Positions 55,185 to 64,000 of a stretch of DNA of 64,000 nt are shown piece after piece. How positions within the stretch are numbered: the stretch's first letter is position 1; each line of letters starts with the position of its first letter. The position numbers and the translations under genes are program-made. Source of the stretch: Roseococcus sp. (GTDB lineage Bacteria; Pseudomonadota; Alphaproteobacteria; Acetobacterales; Acetobacteraceae); contig JAOAIK010000049.1 in NCBI GenBank assembly GCA_026414745.1, positions 58,954 to 122,953 of the forward strand. The letters run 5' to 3'. The notes below the pieces were generated by a model. It ran no database searches, had not been told where the DNA came from, and worked only from the letters and a program-made list of their open reading frames with translations.

Positions 55185-56105
55185 ATGGACATGGGAACGG
55201 CGGGCCTCTCCGCCTCTGCGCTGACCGATGCGATGGCGGCGGCGGCGCGGGAGATCGACCACGCGCTCGACCAGTTGCTGCCCGCGGCGGAGGGCGCCGA
55301 GGCCCGGCTCTTCGAGGCGATGCGCTATGCCACCATCGGCGGGGGCAAGCGGCTGCGCGGCTTCCTGGTTCTCGAGGGGGCGCGGCAGTTCAGCGTCTCG
55401 CGCGAGGCGGCGCTGCGCGTCGCCTGCGCCATCGAAATGGTGCATGCCTACAGCCTGATCCACGACGATCTGCCGGCGATGGACGACGACGACATGCGCC
55501 GCGGCAAGCCGACGACGCACCGCGCCTTCGACGAGGCCACCGCGATCCTGGCGGGCGATGCGCTGCAGGCCCAGGCCTTCTACGTGCTGGCCGGCGAGGC
55601 GACGCACTCCGACCCCGCAGTGCGCGTGGAGCTCGTGCGCATGCTGGCCCGCGCTGCCGGGCCCCGCGGCATGTGCGGCGGCCAGATGCTGGACATGATG
55701 GCCGAGCGGGCGGAGAAGCCCCTGGACGAGCCCGCGATCGGCCGGCTGCAGCTGCTCAAGACCGGCAAGCTGATCGAGTTCTCGGCCGAGGCGGGCGCGG
55801 TGCTGGGCAAGGCGCCGCCCGCCCAGCGCCACGCCCTCGCCGCCTACGGCAGGGAGCTCGGCGCCGCCTTCCAGATCGCCGACGACCTGCTGGACGCCAC
55901 CGCCACCGCCGAGGAAATGGGCAAGGCGACGGCCAAGGACGCAGGCGCGGGCAAGGCCACGCTGGTCGGCCTGCTCGGCATCGAGCGCGCGCGGCTGCAG
56001 GCGGAGCGGCTGGTGGCCCAGGCGCGCAGCCACCTCGACGGTTTTTCCGAGCGCGCGGCGCTGCTGCGCGCGCTCGCCGACTACGTGATCGCCCGGAGAC
56101 ACTGA
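55185..56105 (+). CDS. ispA: Polyprenyl (farnesyl diphosphate) synthase
   Basis: GGGKRLRGFL, SLIHDDLPAMDDDDMRRGKPTTH, QIADDLLD. Confidence 0.95.
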   Translation: MDMGTAGLSASALTDAMAAAAREIDHALDQLLPAAEGAEARLFEAMRYATIGGGKRLRGFLVLEGARQFSVSREAALRVACAIEMVHAYSLIHDDLPAMDDDDMRRGKPTTHRAFDEATAILAGDALQAQAFYVLAGEATHSDPAVRVELVRMLARAAGPRGMCGGQMLDMMAERAEKPLDEPAIGRLQLLKTGKLIEFSAEAGAVLGKAPPAQRHALAAYGRELGAAFQIADDLLDATATAEEMGKATAKDAGAGKATLVGLLGIERARLQAERLVAQARSHLDGFSERAALLRALADYVIARRH

Positions 56106-56108
56106 CGC

Positions 56109-58034
56109 ATGGCCGACCGCCCCGCCACCCCGCTGCTCGACCGGGTGCGCAGCCCCGCCGACCTCAAGAACTTCTCCCTCGACCAGCTCAAGCAGGTGGC
56201 GGACGAGCTGCGTGCGGAGACGATCAGCGCCGTCTCGGTCACCGGCGGGCATCTGGGCGCCTCGCTCGGCGTGGTGGAGCTGACGGTCGCCGTGCACGCG
56301 ATCTTCGACACGCCGCGCGACCGGCTGATCTGGGACGTGGGCCACCAGGCCTATCCGCACAAGATCCTCACCGGCCGGCGCGACCGCATCCGCACCCTGC
56401 GCCAGGGCGGCGGCCTCTCCGGCTTCACCAAGCGCAGCGAGAGCGAGTACGACCCCTTCGGCGCCGCGCATTCCTCCACCTCCATCTCCGCCGGCCTCGG
56501 CATGGCGGTGGCGCGCGACCTGCAGCGGCGCGACAACCACGTCATCGCCATCATCGGCGACGGCGCCATGTCCGCGGGCATGGCCTATGAGGCGATGAAC
56601 AACGCGGGCGCGCTCAAGTCGCGCCTGATCGTCATCCTCAACGACAACGACATGTCCATCGCGCCGCCGGTGGGCGCGATGAGCGCCTACCTCTCGCGCA
56701 CCATCTCCTCGCGCCCCTTCCTCTCGGTGCGCGAGTTCATGGGCAAGATGGCCAAGGCCTTCCCCGCCCCGCTCAAGCGCGCGGCGGAACGCGCGGACGA
56801 ATACGCCCGCGGCCTGCTCACGGGCGGCACGCTGTTCGAGGAGCTCGGCTTCTACTACGTGGGCCCGGTGGACGGGCACAACCTCGACCACCTGCTGCCG
56901 GTGCTGCGCAACCTGCGCGATTCCGGCCATGAGGGGCCCTTCCTGCTGCACGCGGTGACCCAGAAGGGCAAGGGCTACGCGCCGGCCGAGGCGAGCGCCG
57001 ACAAGTATCACGGCGTGGTCAAGTTCAACGTCGTCACCGGCGAACAGCAGAAGGCCCCGCCCGGCCCGCCCACCTACACCAAGGTCTTCGCCCAGTCCCT
57101 CATCGCCGAGGCCGAGGCGGACGAGCGCATCGTCGCGGTCACCGCGGCCATGCCCTCGGGCACCGGGCTCGACCTCTTCGCGAAGCGCTTCCCCAAGCGC
57201 TGCTTCGACGTGGGCATCGCCGAACAGCACGCCGTCACCTTCGCCGCCGGCATGGCGACTGAGGGGCTCAAGCCCTTCTGCGCCATCTACTCCACCTTCC
57301 TCCAGCGCGCCTACGACCAGGTGGTGCACGATGTGGCGCTGCAGCAGCTTCCCGTGCGCTTCGCCATGGACCGCGCCGGGCTGGTGGGGGCGGACGGCGC
57401 GACCCATGCGGGGAGCTTCGACATCGCCTATCTCGGCTGCCTGCCCGGCATGGTGCTGATGGCCGCCGCCGACGAGGTGGAGCTCGCGCACATGGTCGCC
57501 ACCATGGCCGCGATCGACGACGCGCCCTCGGGGGTGCGCTATCCGCGCGGCGAGGGCCTGGGGCTCGAGCCGGTGCCGGCGCGCGGCCGCGTGCTGCCGC
57601 TGGGCAAGGGCCGCGTGCTGCGCGAGGGCGCCAACATCGCCGTCCTGAGCTACGGCGCGCGGCTTGCCGAATGCCTGAAGGCGGCCGACGAGCTCGCGAC
57701 CTACGGCCTTTCCTGCACCGTGGCCGATGCGCGCTTCGCCAAGCCGCTGGACGAGGCCCTCGTCGAGCAGCTCGCCCGCCACCACGAGGTGCTGATCACC
57801 ATCGAGGAGGGCAGCGTGAACGGCTTCGGCGGCCTCGTGATGCACCATCTGGCGCGGAAGGGGCTGCTCGACAACGGGCTCAAGTTCCGGCCGATGACCC
57901 TGCCCGACATCTGGATCGACCACGACAGCCCGAAGAAGCAGTACGACATCGCCGGGCTGAACGCGCCGCACATCGTCGCCATGGCGCTCTCCGCGCTCGG
58001 CAAGGAGGCGCTGGCGGTGCCCGCCACCGCCTGA
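56109..58034 (+). CDS. dxs: 1-deoxy-D-xylulose-5-phosphate synthase
   Basis: [50 protein letters not shown]. Confidence 0.97.
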   Translation: MADRPATPLLDRVRSPADLKNFSLDQLKQVADELRAETISAVSVTGGHLGASLGVVELTVAVHAIFDTPRDRLIWDVGHQAYPHKILTGRRDRIRTLRQGGGLSGFTKRSESEYDPFGAAHSSTSISAGLGMAVARDLQRRDNHVIAIIGDGAMSAGMAYEAMNNAGALKSRLIVILNDNDMSIAPPVGAMSAYLSRTISSRPFLSVREFMGKMAKAFPAPLKRAAERADEYARGLLTGGTLFEELGFYYVGPVDGHNLDHLLPVLRNLRDSGHEGPFLLHAVTQKGKGYAPAEASADKYHGVVKFNVVTGEQQKAPPGPPTYTKVFAQSLIAEAEADERIVAVTAAMPSGTGLDLFAKRFPKRCFDVGIAEQHAVTFAAGMATEGLKPFCAIYSTFLQRAYDQVVHDVALQQLPVRFAMDRAGLVGADGATHAGSFDIAYLGCLPGMVLMAAADEVELAHMVATMAAIDDAPSGVRYPRGEGLGLEPVPARGRVLPLGKGRVLREGANIAVLSYGARLAECLKAADELATYGLSCTVADARFAKPLDEALVEQLARHHEVLITIEEGSVNGFGGLVMHHLARKGLLDNGLKFRPMTLPDIWIDHDSPKKQYDIAGLNAPHIVAMALSALGKEALAVPATA

Positions 58035-58045
58035 GGAGGACGGGC

Positions 58046-58783
58046 GTGAAGCAGCGCGCCGACCTCGCGCTGGTCGAGCGCGGTCTCGCGGAATCGCGCA
58101 GCCGCGCCCAGGCCCTCATCATGGCGGGTCTCGTCTATTCGGGCGAGCGGCGGATCGAGAAACCGGGCGAGACCATCGCCGCCGACCGGCCGCTCGCGCT
58201 GCGCGGCCAGGACCACCCCTGGGTCTCGCGCGGAGGCGTGAAGCTGGCCCATGCGCTGGCTCATTTCGGGCTCTCGCCCGAGGGGCGCGTGGCGCTCGAT
58301 GTGGGCGCCTCCACCGGCGGCTTCACCGATGTGCTGCTGCATCACGGCGCGGCGCGCGTCTATGCCGTGGATGTCGGGCATGGGCAGCTCGCCTGGAAGC
58401 TGCGCCACGACCCGCGCGTCGTGGTGATGGAGCGGGTGAACGCCCGCCACCTCGATGCGCGCCTGATCCCCGAGCGCATCGCCGCCCTGGTCTGCGACGC
58501 GAGCTTCATCGGCCTTCGCACCGTGCTGCCCGCGGCCCTCGCGCTCTGCGCCGAGGGCGCCTGGGCGGTGGCGCTCATCAAGCCGCAGTTCGAGGTGGGC
58601 CCGGCCTTCGCCAAGGGCGGCGTGGTGCGCGACGCCGCCCTGCACGCGCGCGTCTGCCGCGAGATCGCCGCCTGGTGGGCGGAGCAGCCCGGCTGGCGCG
58701 TGCTGGGCGTAACCCCCTCGCCCATCCTCGGCCCCGAGGGCAACCGCGAGTTCCTCATCGCCGCCACCCTGGCCCCGGGCTGA
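58046..58783 (+). CDS. tlyA: TlyA family RNA methyltransferase
   Basis: S4-like RADLALVERGLAESRSRAQALIMAGLVY, ALDVGASTGGFTDVLL, LIKPQFEVG. Confidence 0.92.
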   Translation: MKQRADLALVERGLAESRSRAQALIMAGLVYSGERRIEKPGETIAADRPLALRGQDHPWVSRGGVKLAHALAHFGLSPEGRVALDVGASTGGFTDVLLHHGAARVYAVDVGHGQLAWKLRHDPRVVVMERVNARHLDARLIPERIAALVCDASFIGLRTVLPAALALCAEGAWAVALIKPQFEVGPAFAKGGVVRDAALHARVCREIAAWWAEQPGWRVLGVTPSPILGPEGNREFLIAATLAPG

Positions 58784-58822
58784 GGCCCCCGCGGACCGGG
58801 GGCCGGCCGAGGCGAGGAGCGC

Positions 58823-61021
<2,199 letters not shown>

Positions 61022-61031
61022 ATGGGGGCGC

Positions 61032-61895
61032 TCAGGCCAGTTCGAGAAGCGCCTCGGCGAAGGCCTCGGGCGCCTCCTGCGGCGGGTTGTGCCCCACGCC
61101 GGGCAGCAGGATGCGCCGGAAATCGGGGTGCGGCGCGGGGCGCGGCGGGTTCACCCCGTCCTCCGCCCCGTGCAGGTCGAGGGCAGGCACGGCGAGGCGC
61201 GGCCGCCGGGCCAGCGCCGCCTCCAGCCCCTCGTGCGCCGGGTCGCCCGGCACCAGGCCGAAGCGATGGCGGTAGGAGTGCACCGCCACCTCCACGAAAT
61301 CCGGATTGTCCCAGTGCGCGGCGCTGGCGGCGAACTCGGCCTCCGTGAAGCGCCAGGAGGGCGACCATTGCCGCCAGAGCAGGGCGGCGAAGGCGCGGCG
61401 GTTCTCGGCGAGGCCGCGGGCGCCCCGCGCGCCGTGCAGGTAGTATTGGTACCACCAGCGGGCTTCCTGGTCCGGCGCGGCGGGGGCGGCGCTGGCCGCG
61501 ATGTCCTGGATGGCGTAGCCGGTGCAGGAGAGCAGCCCCGCGCAGCGCTCCGGATGCAGCGCCGCCACGACACAGGCCGCGCGCCCGCCCCAGTCATAGC
61601 CTGCGAGCAGGGCGCGGCCGATGCCCAGCGCCTCCATCAGCGCCAGCAGATCGGCGCCGAGCGCCCCCTGCGCGCCCGAGCGCATCACGCCCGGGCGCAG
61701 CCGCGTCTGCCCGAAGCCGCGCAGATGCGGCACCAGCACGCGCAGCCCGCGCGCGGCGAGACGCGGCGCCACCGCGTCGTAGCTGCGCGCCGAATAGGGG
61801 AAGCCGTGCAGCAGGATGGCGCAGGGGCCTGCGTCCGGCCCATGCGCCTCCACGGCGATCTCGGCCTGCGGCGTGGCGACGCGCAGCAGCCGCAC
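61032..61895 (-). CDS. Alpha/beta hydrolase
   Basis: [60 protein letters not shown]. Confidence 0.9.
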   Translation of the reverse strand: MRLLRVATPQAEIAVEAHGPDAGPCAILLHGFPYSARSYDAVAPRLAARGLRVLVPHLRGFGQTRLRPGVMRSGAQGALGADLLALMEALGIGRALLAGYDWGGRAACVVAALHPERCAGLLSCTGYAIQDIAASAAPAAPDQEARWWYQYYLHGARGARGLAENRRAFAALLWRQWSPSWRFTEAEFAASAAHWDNPDFVEVAVHSYRHRFGLVPGDPAHEGLEAALARRPRLAVPALDLHGAEDGVNPPRPAPHPDFRRILLPGVGHNPPQEAPEAFAEALLELA

Positions 61896-61905
61896 CGCCC
61901 TCGCC

Positions 61906-62241
61906 TCAGCCCTTGGCGTCGTTCGCCGCCTCGGGGCGGATCACGCTGCTGATCGTGCCGCGCACCACGGTGACGCGGACATTGGGCGCGATCTCGACCT
62001 CCATCTCGTCAGAGCCGTCCTTCACCGACTTCACCTCGCCCACGATGCCGCCGGCGGTGATCACCTTGTCGCCGCGCTTGAGGCTCGCCAGCATCGCGCG
62101 ATGCTCCTTCATCTTCTTCTGCTGCGGGCGGATCAGCAGGAAATAGAACACCACGAAGATGAGGACGAGCGGCAGAAGCTGCATGACGATGGCGCCGGCG
62201 CCGGCATCGGCGCCCTGCGCATAGGCGGGGGAGATGAACAT
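61906..62241 (-). CDS. yajC: Preprotein translocase subunit YajC
   Basis: LLPLVLIFVVFYFLLIRPQQKKMKEHRAMLASLKRGDKVITAGGIVG. Confidence 0.96.
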   Translation of the reverse strand: MFISPAYAQGADAGAGAIVMQLLPLVLIFVVFYFLLIRPQQKKMKEHRAMLASLKRGDKVITAGGIVGEVKSVKDGSDEMEVEIAPNVRVTVVRGTISSVIRPEAANDAKG

Positions 62242-62352
62242 GGGGCCTCGCAGGGTGGGAGATGGGCGCGCACCCTACCGGGCGGCGCCCCTGCGTCAAC
62301 CGGCTGGCCGCGCCCCCTTGCGCCCCTTGGGCCGCGGCGCTTGAAGGCCGGC

Positions 62353-63195
62353 ATGGACGCCGACCTGCTCGCCCGCATCGCCGCCGCCCTCGAGCGGCTC
62401 GCGCCCCCGCCCGCGCCCGCGCCCTCGCTCGAAGGCGCCGACGCCTTCGTCTGGCACCCGCCGGCGCGGCTCGATCCGGTGCCGCGCGTCAGCCGCGTCG
62501 AGATCGGGCTGCTCAAGGGGGTGGAGCGGCAGAAGCAGATCCTGCTCGAGAACACGCTGCGCTTCGCCCGCGGCCTGCCGGCGAACAACGCCATGCTCTG
62601 GGGCGCGCGCGGCATGGGCAAATCCTCGCTGGTCAAGGCCGCGCACGCCGAGGCCAACGCGCGGCACCCGGGCAGCCTCGCCCTCGTCGAGATCCATCGC
62701 GAGGACATCCGCACCCTGCCCGCGCTGCTGAACATCCTGCGCGGGCAGGAGCGCCGCTGCCTCGTCTTCTGCGACGACCTCTCCTTCGAGCGCGAGGACG
62801 CGGACTACAAGGCGCTGAAGAGCGTGCTCGACGGCGGCATCGAGGGGCGGCCGGCCAATGTGCTGTTCTACGCCACCTCGAACCGCCGCCACCTGATGCC
62901 GCGCGACATGATCGAGAACGAGCGCAGCACGGCGATCAACCCCGCCGAGGCGGTGGAGGAGAAGGTCAGCCTCTCCGACCGCTTCGGCCTCTGGATCGGC
63001 TTCCACAACTGCGACCAGGACACCTTCTTCGCCATGGTCGAGGGCTATGCCGCCGCCTTCTCGCTGCCCGTCACGACGGAGGAGCTGCACAAGGCCGCCG
63101 TCGAATGGTCCGTCACGCGCGGGGCGCGCTCCGGGCGGGTGGCCTGGCAGTTCATCCAGGACCTGGCCGGGCGGCTCGGGGTGCGGGTGGCATGA
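62353..63195 (+). CDS. ATP-binding protein, DUF815 family
   Basis: LWGARGMGKSSLVKAAHAEAN, LVFCDDLSFEREDADYKALKSVLDGGIEGRPANVLFYATSNRRHL. Confidence 0.93.
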   Translation: MDADLLARIAAALERLAPPPAPAPSLEGADAFVWHPPARLDPVPRVSRVEIGLLKGVERQKQILLENTLRFARGLPANNAMLWGARGMGKSSLVKAAHAEANARHPGSLALVEIHREDIRTLPALLNILRGQERRCLVFCDDLSFEREDADYKALKSVLDGGIEGRPANVLFYATSNRRHLMPRDMIENERSTAINPAEAVEEKVSLSDRFGLWIGFHNCDQDTFFAMVEGYAAAFSLPVTTEELHKAAVEWSVTRGARSGRVAWQFIQDLAGRLGVRVA

Positions 63196-63799
63196 GGTTC
63201 CTCGAGACGCTGGAGGAACTGCACGCCCTCTACGGCACGCCCGGCCCGGCCTCGCCGCGCAAGGAGGCGCCGCGCATCACCCCGCGCTAGCGCCGGATCA
63301 TCGAGGCCGCGCCCTTCCTCGCGCTCGCCGCCGCCGGCCCGGAGGGGCTCGACTGCTCGCCGCGCGGGGACCGGCCGGGCGAGCTGGTCCGCATCCTGGA
63401 CGAGGCGACGCTCGCCCTGCCCGACCGGCGCGGCAACGACCGCATCGACAGCCTGCGCAACATCCTGCGCGACCCGCGCGTGGCGCTGATGTTCCTCATC
63501 CCCGGCAGCGGCAGCGCGCTGCGCGTGAACGGGCGCGCGCGCGCATCGCCGCCGATGCCGCGCTGTGCGCCAGCTTCGCGGTGGAGGGGAAGCGGCCGCG
63601 CAGCGTCGCCGTGATCGCTGTCGAGACCATCTCCTTCCAGTGCGCGCGCGCGGTTCTGCGCGCCCGGCTCCGGGAACCCCATCCCGCGCCCGATCTGCCG
63701 ACGCCCGGCGACATCCTCGCCGCCATGACGGCGGGCGAGGTGGGGGGGGCGGGCTCTGACGCCGAACGGCCCGACCGCGCGGCCAGGACGCTGTGGTGA
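63192..63799 (+). pseudogene. PPOX-class FMN-dependent enzyme (pyridoxamine 5'-phosphate oxidase-like), disrupted
   Basis: MRFLETLEELHALYGTPGPASPRKEAPRITPR-stop-RRIIEAAPFLALAAAGPEGLDCSPRGD..., then frameshift at the GC run 63533-63544 into IAADAALCASFAVEGKRPRSV...RAARTLW. Confidence 0.8.
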
Positions 63800-63953
63800 G
63801 GCCCCCTGCCCAGGCGTGAGGCGGCAGGGCGCGCTTCTGCCCGCCGCGCGGGCGTGGCGCGCGCCGCGCCCCAGATCCCGCGCGTTTTTCGCCTGCCCGC
63901 GCGGTGCAGCGCCCCGCATGACTCCCTCGTCATCCGCTGCCGGAGGATCGCCG

Positions 63954-64000
63954 ATGCTGCCGCGCCGCTCCCTTCTGGCCACGCCCGCCCTGATCGCCGC
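63954..64000 (+). CDS. N-terminus of an exported protein (possibly another Bug/TctC receptor), truncated at window end
   Basis: MLPRRSLLATPALIAA signal peptide start, nearly identical to the N-terminus at 2727. Confidence 0.4.
   Translation, partial: MLPRRSLLATPALIA

Noticed and set aside
55080-57971. 963-aa minus-strand ORF opposite ispA-dxs
   Set aside because: Shadow ORF; plus-strand products are unambiguous
58783-58805. GGCCCCCgcggaccGGGGGCC hairpin between tlyA and uvrB as terminator
   Set aside because: Good stem but no T-run on either side, so not called as an intrinsic terminator

Overview
The window is high-GC alphaproteobacterial chromosome. Gene content and codon bias suggest Acetobacteraceae/Roseomonas-like, which is inference. 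It is densely packed with about 65 protein-coding genes and no rRNA, tRNA or CRISPR array that I could identify. Core genes include glcF, corA, the mtnB-mtnD-mtnC methionine salvage cluster, tatA, terC/alx, hrpB, ribA, hsp20, rpmE, trxB, argH-lptM, ychF, pth, rplY, rpmJ, dinB, xseB-ispA-dxs-tlyA, uvrB and yajC. The accessory or less ordinary parts are: (i) a Gfo/Idh - DUF993 - sugar-phosphate isomerase - Bug-receptor catabolic operon behind a perfect GTAACC-N4-GGTTAC palindrome next to a TetR gene, facing an enolase-superfamily/epimerase pair; (ii) a LysR-dabB-dabA inorganic-carbon (DAB) locus with a LysR dyad; (iii) a candidate ROSE RNA thermometer in front of hsp20; (iv) a Mu-like prophage remnant that keeps an ADP-ribosyltransferase domain and a gpG-like virion morphogenesis fragment; (v) a candidate structured sRNA ending in a strong terminator; (vi) a NaChBac-like sodium channel whose stop codon lies inside a 97-bp palindromic element; (vii) tandem paralogous M20 amidohydrolases; (viii) a PPOX-family gene broken by an amber codon and a GC-dinucleotide slippage; and (ix) three complete orphan Bug/TctC receptors plus the start of a possible fourth. 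All calls come from reading the sequence and the supplied ORF translations; no database search was run.
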